Below are positions 36,053-47,526 of a DNA stretch of 64,000 bases, piece by piece (the stretch's first letter is position 1; each line of letters begins with the position of its first letter). Both the position numbers and the translations under genes were made by a program. This DNA comes from Isoetes taiwanensis (Eukaryota > Streptophyta > Lycopodiopsida > Isoetales > Isoetaceae). The notes under the pieces are model-generated. The model did no database searches. It was given only the letters and a program-made list of their open reading frames with translations, and had not been told where the DNA came from. The stretch is taken from NCBI GenBank assembly GCA_021234155.1, contig JAJEKV010000004.1:3032819-3096818 (forward strand), read 5' to 3'.

Positions 36053-36054
36053 AA
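35808..36054. repeat. Fold-back head of family A
   Basis: Arms of about 34 bp, one starting TTCACACGGGGGGTGACG at 35809 and one ending AACCCCCGTGTGAA at 36054, are imperfect inverted repeats around about 180 bp. Equivalent arms are present around 15128-15350 and 16133-22650 (split by the Helitron). Confidence 0.75.
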
Positions 36055-36521
36055 ACTTGGAACCATGGAACCATGGTATAATATTGTTTCTAAAATTATT
36101 TGAGACGGTTAAGGCTACCGAAATGGAGCCAAAACCATTCAAAATGTTCCAGTTCATAATCGGTGGATTCTCGGGCCTAAACCGACGATCCGATCACTGT
36201 ACACATAGGAAAACTTGGAACAAACAAACATAGAGCAAATTACAGGCAATTCTGGCAAGACTTGGGTCTATGGATTGAATTAAAGATCGAACCATTGTTG
36301 AATGATTTTCGGTCAATACTTCTATAGTGTTTAGTCAATGCTCGAATGAACATTAACTCTCAAATATAATTCCTATGGTTTATTGATCAAATAGTTCTAT
36401 AGGATCAAAGTTCGTGCTAACTTGTGTAACCATTGCTTAAAGTTTGATTCCAGAAGAAGGAGCTTTGTTGGACAAAGGGTGTAGATATCACTACACAAGT
36501 AAATTGTTCTTAAATTTATCA
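36053..36521 (+). mobile_element. Copia-1 5' LTR, second part, and primer-binding site
   Basis: 469 bp that align end to end with 41014-41482 (same length). The LTR ends CA at 36521. TGGTATCAGAGC follows at once (about 36524-36535); it matches the plant initiator-Met tRNA 3' end and is the minus-strand primer site. Confidence 0.92.
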
Positions 36522-36564
36522 TTTGGTATCAGAGCTTGGTGTGCTTGATTATTCTTTGAACAAG

Positions 36565-39500
36565 ATGTCAAGCAGATTTGGTGCTAGTCTTTTGAGCAGT
36601 GTGGATGTATTCAAAGGAGGAGCAGGCTTCCAGGTATGGAAAGATGCAATTAAATACATTCTTGAAGTAGAGGAGCTATGGGATCTTGTTGATCCAGAAG
36701 GTGTGGACTTGAACAGTCCAGTTAACACCATTCAAAGGTCTGTGTCAGAAGGTTCAGTAAATGCAAATGCTACTAATGCAACAAATGCAGGTGACACAAG
36801 TGCAAGGGAAACAGTGGCAAGCCAAGGAGTAATGGCAGGAAGGTCATTGTATGCACGCATCAAGGAGGCTCAATGAATTATCTCTTGCAAGGTAAGCTCT
36901 ACCATTAGGCTTAAATTGAGAGATAAAAGTCCTAGGCAGATGTGGAATTTTCTCCTTAAGAACTATGAGGAGAAGACCTCTTCACAGATTGAATTATTGG
37001 AGAATGAACTCAGAAGCTTAAAGCTTCAAGTAGAAGGGGATGTCTTAGAATATTTTAACCAGTTTGATAACATTATTGCGGACCTGTCAGCAGCAGCAAT
37101 AAATGTATCAGAAAGGAGTCAAGTCTTACAAATTTCTAGAGCCATTGACAATGAACAACTAGGATTATTCATAAGAAATATGTGTAAAACACGAGAAGAA
37201 GCTGAAAAGGTGTTGAGAGCAGAATTTGAGCAAAAGAAATTAAAGGAAGGAGAGGATACTACTGAAATACTTCTCACTGGTGCAAAGAAGCAGATTACAT
37301 GCTATTATTGTCATGAGAGTGGTCATTTTAAAAGCCAATGCCCTAAACTAAAAAAGGAATTCAACTGTTATAACTGTGGAGGTAAGGGGCACATGGCTGC
37401 CAAATGCTCATCTCCCAAAGATTATAGTCAAGGGAGAGGAAGGGGAAAAGCTCCTAGGGGAGGAAGAGGTGTTGGGAAAAAAGACGGAAGCAGACCTGCA
37501 GGTGTTCATATCACCAAGGCAACTGAAGAAGCAGACAAAGAGGAGTCCCAAGATGAGAATGAGGTAAATAAGTTGGTAGCAAAAAATGCAAATTCTGAAA
37601 CTAATAAAAGGCATGATGTTGTTGTAGTTGATAGTGGAGCTGAGAGATCAGTAGTTCAAACTACTGATCTACTCCAAACCATTGATGCTACTCGAAAGAG
37701 CAAAATTCAAGTTGGAAATGGAGAAGTGCAACTTGCTGAAGGATCTGGATTAATGCAGCTGATAGATTTAGATGGAAATGTTGTTGACATAGAAAATGTT
37801 TTGTGTGTGCCTACTTTGATCAAAAACTTGATCTCAGTTAGTCAACTAGTTGACTTGGGATACAAGATAAACTTTGATTCCAAAGGATGTAGTATTTATC
37901 TTGATAATATATTGAAGTTTTATGCCAAAAGATTTGGTAATCTATTTCAAATGGAGGGAGCCATTAAAAGTAGCATAAATTGCATTATTAATTCTGATAC
38001 AGAGTTATGGCATAACAGGTTAGCTCACACTCATTGCAACAATATTAAATACTTGGCAAAAAAGGGATGGATTTCTTGCAGAGATGATAAGTCAGACAAA
38101 TTTATGTGTGAAGGATGCATGCTTGGCAAAATAAGCAGGCTGCCATTCACGAAGTCAGCAAATAGAGCTAAACATGTGCTTGAATTAGTATATACAGACC
38201 TTTGTGGACCTCTCAACATAAGAAGCAGATCAAACAAAAGGTACTTCATCACCTTTATAGATGATTACTCTCGAAAATGCAAAGTTTACTGTCTTGCAAG
38301 AAAATCTCAAGCATTACAAGCCTTTAAACAATATGTAGCTGAAGTAGAAAGAGAAACTGGGAACAAAGTAAAGTGTATAAGGTCAGATCGAGGAGGAGAA
38401 TACTTGTCCACAAAGTTTAGACTATTTTGCATTGCTAATGGCATTAAAAGGCAGATGACTTGCAGGTTCAGCCCCCAACAAAATGGAGTAGCCGAGAGGA
38501 AAAATAGGACACTCATGGATGCTGTTAGGTCTATGATCAAACAAAGTGGACTTCCAAACTATCTATGGGAGGAGGCCTTGAAACTGCCACACTTGTTCAA
38601 AACAAACTCCCTACTACTGCCATTAAAGGTAACGTACCTCAAAAATCTCGGTTTAATAATGATGGAAAGATTGATTATGACAGGTCCAAAACATATATGG
38701 ATGTTTAACTTATGTCCACATTCCTCATGAATTAAGGAAGAAATTAGACAACAAAGCTGAAGTTGGCTATTTGGTAGGGTATGACGAGGAAGCAAAAGGT
38801 TATAGGATTTATAACCCAATCACTAAGCATATAATTATTAGCAGAGATGTCTTATTCAACGAGAATATTATTTACAAGGACAGGATGAGAAACTATGAAA
38901 CAAAAGGAGCAGATATTGGCAAGCAGGAAAGAGTAGCAAAACAAATGGAAAATCAGGTCAAGGATCTTACAAAGTTGGACTTAGATGATAATGACTCGTC
39001 AAAGGATGATAATCCAAATGAAACTGCAGATAAGCATATTCAAGGAGAAAGTGCAGCAGATGAATATGAAGAGCAACCAGATAACAATCTTGTAAAACAA
39101 AAGAAAAATCAGGCTGACAAACTGTTAGAGGACACTCACATAGACCTGGACAGATATGGCAGGACTGAGACAGGGAAAAGCAGAAGATTACAAGGTTTAC
39201 ATGTAGATCATGATCAGATTCTGAGCATAACAGAGGATGATAGTGTCCCGAGGTCATATGAGGAAGTGTTGACTAGTTCAGACAAAGAAATGTGGATAAA
39301 TGCAATGAATGAGGAGATGGACTCTTTTAAAGTAACACATACTTATGATATTGTGGAAAACACTGCAGACAAACATGTAATAGGCAGCAAATGGCTTTTC
39401 AAGTTAAAGACAAATGCTGATGGCACTTTGAAGCACAAGGCTAGACTAGTGGCTCAGGGATTCACCCAGAAAAAGGGAGAGGATTATGAGGAGACTTATT

Positions 39501-40818
39501 CTCCAATTGTCAAATTGACAAGCCTTAGAATGCTATTATCAATAGCTAATGCTCTAGACTTGGAAGTACATCATATGGATGTAAAGACTGCCTTCCTGAA
39601 TGCAAAATTGGAGGAGAATTATATCTCAGGCAACCAGCTGGCTTTGAGCAAGGAGAAAACAAAATATGGAAATTGAATAGGGCTGTATATGGCCTAAAGC
39701 AATCCCCCAGGAAATGGTACAATTGCATTGACAAATATCTTAGAGAACAGAAGTTTGAAAAGTTACAAAATGATGGCAACTTATACAAGTTCAAAAATGA
39801 AGGAGAATATTGCATAGTTGCACTTTACGTGGACGATTGCATTATGTTTGCAAACAACAAGTCATGTTTGAATCATTGCAAAGAAATATTTAAGAGCAGG
39901 TTCAGAATGACAGATCTTGGCGAGTTAAAACATTTTCTTGGAATAGAAGTCACAAGAAACAGGCAGCAAAAGATTTTGAAGCTTACACAACATAGACATA
40001 TAGACAATATGTTGAAAAGGTTCAACCTAGATCAGGCCAACACTGTTAAAACTCCAATAGTTCCAGGCCACAAGCCGATCAAGTAGAAGAAGAAATTTTA
40101 AACCGAAAGAAGAGAAATGGAGGAAATTCCTTATCGAATCACGGTTGGATGCTTGCTTTACTTAGCAAATAACACAAGGCCGGATATTGCATATCTTTGT
40201 TAATATTCTTAGCGGAAGAAATCACAATCCTAGCAAGCAAAGATTGGATATTTGGAAAAAAGGGTACTTAGGTACTTAAAGGGCACTATGAACAATGGCC
40301 TAACTTACAATTCAACAAACTTGACCATGGAGGCTTTTAGTGATGCTGACTGGGGAGGAGATTTAAGCTGCAGAAAGTCTACCTCAGGATATGTAGTAAT
40401 GTTAGGAGGTGGCACTATAGCATGGAGAACAAAAAAGCAGAAAGCCATAGCAATGTCCACAGCTGAAGCTGAGTATGTGGCTGCATCCCTGGTTGCCAAA
40501 GAGATTGCATGGTTAAGAAGGCTAATGATTGAGTTGAATTGTGGTCAAGAAAAACCAACACATATCTTCACTGATAGTCAGAGTTGTATGGCCATTGTCA
40601 AAAATCCTGTAGATCATGACAGGACCAAGCACATTGAACTGAATGTTCATTTTATAAGGGATTTGGCAGCTAAAGGTTATATACAGATGAGTTATGTTCA
40701 TACATCAAATCAGACAGCAGACATTCTCACAAAAGCTCTTGTTGAAAGCAAATTCACAAAATTCAAGAAGCAGATGAATGTTACAGGAGAAAATTTTCAT
40801 GATGCAAAAGACAGTTGA
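36565..40818 (+). pseudogene. Ty1/copia gag-pol polyprotein, copia-1
   Basis: Domains in order: Gag (from ATG 36565); two zinc knuckles (CYYCHESGHFKSQC and CYNCGGKGHMAAKC, about 37300-37410); aspartic protease (VVVDSGAERS, about 37625); GAG-pre-integrase (WHNRLAH); integrase (DLCGPL, then IRSDRGGEYLS and NGVAERKNRT); reverse transcriptase (SKWLFKLKTNADGTLKHKAR, VKTAFLNAKLEE, ALYVDDCIMFA at about 39830); RNase H (40252-40818; AFSDADWGGD, AEAEYVAAS). Defects: a stop at 36874-36876 where copia-2 has GGA, frameshifts near 38580, 38690 and 39617, and a damaged stretch at 40087-40251. RNase H after integrase and RT is the copia order. It is not autonomous. Confidence 0.95.
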
Positions 40819-40880
40819 AAAATTCAGTGAATGGAGCTAGAACTGCAACAGGTTTCAGAAAGATGCAGAATTATATGATG

Positions 40881-40889
40881 AAGGAGGAG
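40881..40889 (+). promoter_or_regulatory. Polypurine tract of copia-1
   Basis: AAGGAGGAG immediately before the LTR start TG at 40890; this primes plus-strand DNA synthesis. Confidence 0.85.
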
Positions 40890-41482
40890 TGTTAGGATTT
40901 AAGAAGTTGTTCATCATATATTTCAAGGTGAAGTTGCATCATACAGCTATGGGAGCTAGCATACTAACTAGGTTAAAGATAAATTCTTCGATGGCCTAGC
41001 TACTTGTAAATATAAACTTGGAACCATGGAACCATGGTATAATATTGTTTCTAAAATTATTTGAGACGGTTAAGGCTACCGAAATGGAGCCAAAACCATT
41101 CAAAATGTTCCAGCTCATAATCGGTGGATTCTCGGGCCTAAACCGACGATCCGATCACTGTACATATAGGAAAACTTGGAACAAACAAACATAGAGCAAA
41201 TTACAGGCAATTCCGGCAAGACTTGGGTCTATGGATTGAATTAAAGATCGAACCATTGTTGAATGATTTTCGGTCAATACTTCTACAGTGTTTAGTCAAT
41301 GCTCGAATGAACAGTTTCTCTCAAATATAATTCCTATCGTTTATTGATCAAATAATTCTATAGGATCAAAGTTCGTGCTAACTTGTGTAACCATTGCTTA
41401 AAGTTTGATTCCAGAAGAAGGAGCTTTGTTGGACAAAGGGTGTAGAGATCACTACACAAGCAAATTGTTCTTAAATTTATCA
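40890..41482 (+). mobile_element. Complete LTR shared by copia-1 and copia-2
   Basis: 593 bp, TG...CA. It serves as the 3' LTR of copia-1 (polypurine tract on its left) and the 5' LTR of copia-2 (TGGTATCAGAGC primer site at 41485-41496 on its right). No target duplication lies between, so the two elements share it. Confidence 0.93.
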
Positions 41483-41525
41483 TTTGGTATCAGAGCTTGG
41501 TGTGCTTGATTATTCTTTGAACAAG

Positions 41526-43162
41526 ATGTCAAGCAGATTTGGTGCTAGTCTTTTGAGCAGTGTGGAAGTATTCAAAGGAGGAGCAGGCTTCCAGGTATGG
41601 AAAGATGCAATTAAACACATTCTTGAAGTAGAGGAGCTATGGGATCTTGTTGATCCAGAAGGTGTGGACTTGAACAGTCCAGTTAACACCATTCAAAGGT
41701 CTGTGTCAGAAGGTTCATTAAATGCAAATGCTACTAATGCAACAAATGCAGGTGACACAAGTGCAAGGGAAACAATGGCAAGCCAAGGAGTAATGGCAGG
41801 ATGGTCATTGTATGCACGCATCAAGGAGGCTCAAGGAATTATCTCTTGCAAGGTAAGCTCTACCATTAGGCTTAAATTGAGAGATAAAAGTCCTAGGCAG
41901 ATGTGGAAGTTTCTCCTTAAGAACTATGAGGAGAAGACCTCTCACAGATTGAATTATTGGAGAATGAACTTAGAAGCTTAAAGCTTCAAGTAGAAGGGGA
42001 TGTCTCAGAATATTTTAACCAGTTTGATAACATTATTGCGGACCTGTCAGCAGCAGCAGTAAATGTATCAGAAAGGAGTCAAGTCTTACAAATTTCTAGA
42101 GCCATTGACAATGAACAACTAGGATTATTCATAAGAAATATGTGTAAAATACGAGAAGAAGCTGAAAAGGTGTTGAGAACAGAATTTGAGCAAAAGAAAT
42201 TAAAGGAAGGAGAGGATACTGCTGAAATACTTCTCACTGGTGCAAAGAAGCAGATTACATGCTATTATTGTCATGAGAGTGGTCATTTTAAAAGCCAATG
42301 CCCTAAACTAAAAAAGGAATTCAACTGTTATAACTGTGGAGGTAAGGGGCACATGGCTGCCAAATGCTCATCTCCCAAAGATTATAGTCAAGGGAGAGGA
42401 AGGGGAAAAGCTCCTAGGGGAGGAAGAGGTGTTGGGAAAAAAGATGGAAGCAGACCTGCAGGTGTTCATATCACCAAGGCAACTGAAGAAGCAGACAAAG
42501 AGGAGTCCCAAGATGAGAATGAGGTAAATAAGTTGTTGGTAGCACAAAATGCAAATTCTGAAACTAATAAAAGGCATGATGTTGTTGTAGTTGATAGTGG
42601 AGCTGAGAGATCAGTAGTTCAAACTACTGATCTACTCCAAACCATTGATGCTACTCAAAAGAGCAAAATTCAAGTTGGAAATGGAGAAGTGCAACTTGCT
42701 GAAGGATCTGGATTATTGCAGCTGATAGATTTAGATGTAAATGTTGTTGACATAGAAAATGTTTTGTGTGTGCCTACTTTGATCAAAAACTTGATCTCAG
42801 TTAGTCAACTAGTTGACTTGGGATCTCAATTAGTCAACAGTAGTGATTATGCTAATGCATGCAGCTACTGTTGCAGCTTAACTGTAAAACTAATAAAAGG
42901 CATGATGTTGTTGTAGTTGATAGTGGAGCTGAGAGATCAGTAGTTCAAACTACTGATCTACTCCAAACCATTGATGCTACTCGAAAGAGCAAAATTCAAG
43001 TTGGAAATGGAGAAGTGCAACATTTGCTGAAGGATCTGGATTATTGCAGCTGATAGATTTAGATGGAAATGTTGTTGACATAGAAAATGTTTTGTGTGTG
43101 CCTACTTTGATCAAAAACTTGATCTCAGTTCGTCAACTAGTTGACTTGGGATCTCAGTTAGT
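41526..43162 (+). pseudogene. Copia-2, Gag and protease only
   Basis: Almost identical to copia-1 Gag: same ATG context, both zinc knuckles at about 42270-42370, and protease DSGAERS at about 42595. A single-base deletion near 41942 shifts the frame. The codon that is a stop in copia-1 is still GGA here. After LISVSQLVDLG the element is cut at about 42826 and joined to the 95-bp host flank. A 326-bp unit spanning that junction is duplicated. Integrase, RT, RNase H and 3' LTR are missing. Confidence 0.92.
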
Positions 43163-43212
43163 CAACAGTAGTGATTATGCTAATGCATGCAGCTACTGTT
43201 GCAGCTTAACTG
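42563..43212. repeat. 326-bp tandem duplication across the copia-2/host junction
   Basis: Units start ACTAATAAAAGGCATGATG at 42563 and 42889. Each contains the protease segment plus CAACAGTAGTGATTATGC host sequence. The second unit continues into the full 95-bp flank. Confidence 0.9.
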
Positions 43213-43257
43213 TAGATCAGCTTGAAAATATATTGCACACGCGTGGAAAACTAATAG
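43163..43257. repeat. 95-bp right flank repeat of the copia complex
   Basis: Direct repeat of 32942-33036, the same length. After it the sequence AACATCCTAGCAG continues as unique host DNA. Confidence 0.9.
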
Positions 43258-43653
43258 AACATCCTAGCAGTTAAAAAGTCTTGCTTACCTCTTCAAGATC
43301 TTTTATATGCTAATCCTATATCCATAAGTTTTCTTATTGAGTATTCTATGCTGCTTGTTGCAACTGCTAGAATATCTACAAAGACAAATGAAAGATAAAT
43401 AATGTAAGAATCACGTGCAAGCATTGTTTTTTATACTTGAAAAAACATAAGTGCAACCGTCGCTTTTGTAGCTTGATTTAAAGATGAGCAAGAAGCTCAA
43501 GAAACTCCATCATTATATGCCCCAGGTTATCAAAAAATATAATCAGAGTAGTAGTTCGGATCCAATTCATATATATCGACAAATTTGCAGTCTTTGGCAC
43601 AAATTATTTTTAAAAATAACTAGGCAGGAACACCGTCTGGCTACTCGTAAGAG
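43258..43653. other. Host sequence right of the copia complex
   Basis: No gene recognised; probably continuous with the DNA left of 33036 before the insertions. Confidence 0.4.
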
Positions 43654-44663
43654 GTGAATCGAAGTAGAATCGATAGATCTCGTGTAGAGATCCAGGCGAA
43701 TCCAAAGAACATGTTAAAAATGTATGGAATTTACAATATTGGTAAGTTTGTGGCACGATCAGTTTGGAAGTTCAATGAAGATTTCTCAACAAGCATCCAC
43801 ATGTGGGCGCAACAACATCAAGAAAGAGTCTTCCATTACAAGCAAGGCAATGTCTTCCAACTAGGGGTTATGACTCCAATCCAGAGGAAAGCCTTGTTGA
43901 GATTTGAAAAGGATAGAGCTATATGCCTTAACTCCACCTAGAAGACGAACGAGAAGAGGTATGTAATGTATTTACTACGTAACGAATGTTCATTTTCATG
44001 TTTCTTGCAATCTAACCTTGCATGGAGTTGTATGACATATTTTGCAGGCACTATCTCTTCACTCTCATTGTATTTGATGACTACTTTAACGGGATGCCAA
44101 TAGCTTGGATTATCACGAATAGCCAAAACAAAGAGCCAATAGCCCGATTGCCTCAGGCCCTAGAGGAGTGGATAGAACCACTAGACTTGGATGTCCTCAT
44201 GTTCTATCACCGATGATTGTGATGCTGGAATTAATGCAATTAAAAGGGTAACACTATAACTCTAGTACATTCCAACAGTCGGTGCAATTTTGAATAGGTG
44301 TCATAATTCTATATCACAAGTTTACCTCAGTGTACGCGTGCAACTATGCATATGGCATGTGAGAAGAGATTGGTTAAAGTGACTATGCAAGAATGTGAAG
44401 GACAAAGAGATTAGAAACCAAATGCTCAAGGAATTGGGTGACATTACATATGGAACAAAGTGTCCTCCAAGTAACAATGATTGCAATGAGGATTACAGAA
44501 AGGCTTGTCGAGAAGAGGCATTGAGGACGTTGGAGATCTTAAAAAGAAGATACTCACAATATCTAAAGTTGGCAAGTGAAGAATGGACTCAGAGTATATG
44601 TGAGCGGGTCTTGGCAACAAGAATCTTTCCGCATTCCAATCCGGAAACCAATGCTGCAAAATA
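43654..44663 (+). pseudogene. MULE-derived SWIM-type transposase gene fragment
   Basis: Three pieces with plausible GT-AG introns: 43654-43958 (NPKNMLKMYGIYN, HQERVFHYKQG, FQLGVMTPIQRKALLRFEKD), 44048-44247 (LFTLIVFDDYFNGMPIAWII, then DDCDAGINAIKR in another frame) and 44331-44663 (QLCIWHVRRDWLK, VKDKEIRNQMLKELGDITYG). The order of (F)D.....PVAWI, DD...E/INA and LC.WHV...W matches Mutator-like transposases and their plant SWIM-zinc-finger relatives. A TAG interrupts LNST/KTNEKR near 43940. The SWIM motif may survive as CSCCRNPHG near 44755, but this is weak. Whether it is a transposon or a domesticated relative cannot be told from this fragment. Confidence 0.65.
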
Positions 44664-46162
44664 GAGGCATGGCACAAGACATTAAAATTGCATGTTGAGA
44701 TATTAAAATCCCAACTTTGAGATCGGACGATAGATTGACGACTTCATATGCTTGCTCATGTTGTCGAAATCCACATGGCATACTAGGTAATTTCTATAAG
44801 AACCAAACTCCTTAGTCTTTATGCATTAACATGCCCTAAGTGTTTCTATTTTGTTTAGCAATAGGTTCTTGAAGGAAGCTGGTTTTGTGGTAAATGCCTC
44901 ACAAGAACACTTGTAGAGTCAGCTATACGAGGCGCCTGACAAATCTCAAATAAGGCAGTCACATTCAATAACTTTGAAGAAGGGGAGGCCGAGGTGCAAA
45001 CTCTTGACTTAAATCGCCAGCCATACTTTGTAAACAGGGCATATCCAAGTAAAGGTTATACAAATGATGGACAGCTATATGGACTAAGATGTTCTGAGGG
45101 TTCTACAGTCACAATATGGGAATGCAGGTGGGTGTATGGGTCATTTGTGACCTAGAGTTGAGGACACTTCTCAACACATGCTACATGAGACTGAGTTGCC
45201 CATAGTTAGTCTTGCAGATGGCTTTAGTACTTAACCCAATGTTGGATTGACAGTGAAAGATGTTAGGGTATCATTGGAGCCTTGTATGGCTAGAGTTATG
45301 GTGAGGGCGCCGAAGGGCCACAACCTCCTCATAGCCAGAGGTGATGATGGATGAGGCAGCTTCATTATAGATGATGGACGAGAAAGGAGGCCAATGACAC
45401 AACCATAACCTTTCTTCCAATACTAAAGATCGAGGAATCATATGGTATCAGTCTTGCTAGGCTAAAGCCACTCTTGGAAATCGGGAAGAGGAAAGATAGA
45501 GTGAAAAAAAAAAGAGTTGGAAGGAACTGGAAATGGAAAACCTTGAATAGTCATTGTGAGATTCATAAGTATTCTAAGGGCTACCTGTTCTAAGCGTCTT
45601 CACACAAGCATTTATACTTGTATAGGCATGGATTTAAATTCTAAATCTCCATAAACAAGTGTTTTTTTATAAGGGAATTACTTCGAGCATAAATACATGA
45701 AGAATAAATACCCTAAGGATAAATCAGCCCCGCTCGTTTGCTTATAGCTCGGGATCTTGGCGTCAGATTTGGGTGTTGGGCTCATTGAAAAGCTTATCAT
45801 ATGCCCTTTCTATCGGTGTGTGACTTGTATGGTGATTTTGCTGTTCTGGTGGAGGGTATTCACCTGACAATCCCAGCCTTTTTTTCACAGGGCTAGGGTT
45901 TGGCTATAATTTGTTTTTTGTCATAACTCCTGGATATGGTGGCGATTCTGGGCGTGTTTGGACTTGTTGGAAAGCTCTTTCAGCACTCTCTCTAGTGGTT
46001 CTTAAGCTTTTAAAGGATTAGCCCATTTGGATGGACTATTCAGCTCTGAAACTTCGGCCCCCTTTTCGTGGAGATGACAAGATCAAATCACAGCCCTCCA
46101 AAACATTAGCATGGTACATGGTGGAATTGGAAAAGAATATGATGTAGATTCTTCCAAAATGA
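44664..46162. other. Stretch without a recognised gene
   Basis: May contain the decayed 3' end of the MULE-like gene up to about 44800. Later sequence (45740-46030) could be the untranslated leader of the LINE that follows. Nothing firm. Confidence 0.35.
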
Positions 46163-47470
46163 GTGTATGTGATGCATACAATATGGCTCAATTCCGAGAG
46201 TCTGGTTGGTTCTTCAGTGCACCTCAATCCTTTAGTATTGCCCAATATGTCCTCTAATGGCATGGATGGAGTCGGTTCAATCGAGACAGGACCTCTAATT
46301 CTTTCCTCTTCTCAGCTACTTAGTGTTCCAAGTGTAGTTGTTTCGACTACAGTTCATGCTTCTGCCCATATGTCTAGTGAGACTGGAGGATTTTTTGAAC
46401 ATGTGCCCTTGGGAATCTCTTCTGAGAATGCCGCATGTTGGAGGTTCCTCGGGTCGGGCAGTGTGCTCTGGTCAGTTAGCACTTCCAACATATGTTGGAA
46501 GCTCTGTGGGCCAGGCAAGGCCCATTTTGTCTGTTGGAGTTGCTTCTGGGCTAGCAGCACCTAGTTGAGATCTCACATGCCTGTGAAATGCCCCTCTGGA
46601 CAGGTTGCACCTCCAGTGCATGCCTCCAATGCATGTTGGAAGTTCCTTGGTGCAGACTAATTGTGGAGGTAATGCTCAAATGGCGGCGCAATCCCCACAA
46701 ATTGGTGTGCCCTCAGGCAAGTTGTACATCCGACACATGTTAAAGGTTCCTCGGGGCCGGAGGAGTCCTCCCCTCTCTTCACGTGATAGCCTGGAGTGGT
46801 GTCTTCTTCCACCCCTCAGCCTGCGTCGACCTTTACACCTTGAAGATCCTCTGATACAGTGGCCTAATCACGGGTGTGCAATTATCTGAATGGCTTTGCA
46901 AAGGCTTGGTGACTACAGCCACCTCAGTTCGTGTCTCAGAGGCCATTGCCACCATGGTTGCCACCATGGTGGATAATAATGAAAAAGAAGTTGTGTCCCC
47001 CTTCTTTGCTCAATATCATGGGGTTCACGAACAGGGCCCTCCATCTGCCTCTGTGGAACTCCATGTTCCTAGATCAGCTCCCACCTTAATGGATGTCCCT
47101 CACCCAAGCTGTATTTGTCCCCCCCCCCCCCCTCCACTTTTCCAGCTGTAGCTCCCTCATCTCAGTCTCTGGATTAGCAAATGTTAAGGTCGGCCAATAT
47201 TCAAAGATCACAAGAGTAAATTGAATAGGCTCGTGGATAGTACATGGATATTGATCAGCGTGGCATCCACCCACCACCAAAACATCCACCTGCTCTTCGT
47301 CAACTACAAAAATCTAAGGGGTCTAACTCCTCTGTTTCCCAGCTCCCCTCAATTCCTGCTTTGTGTGGCTCTGCTTCTCCCATTGTGTCCCATCATAGTC
47401 GCTTTGATATGCTTCAATGGGCTGATTTGGTTGATGAGGTTATTGCCTTGCTGCATGCCTAGGAGATAAC
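46163..47470 (+). pseudogene. Possible ORF1 region of the following LINE
   Basis: Two broken plus-strand frames rich in Ser, Pro, Val and Gly (46163-46564 and 47221-47470), with a (C)n run at about 47121-47132. The position just ahead of an endonuclease start suggests LINE ORF1. There is no RRM or zinc knuckle to confirm this. Confidence 0.3.
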
Positions 47471-47526
47471 CTTAAATTCCCTTGAGACACCAGCGTCTCA
47501 TCTGAATTGACCCCATCACAAGGTCA

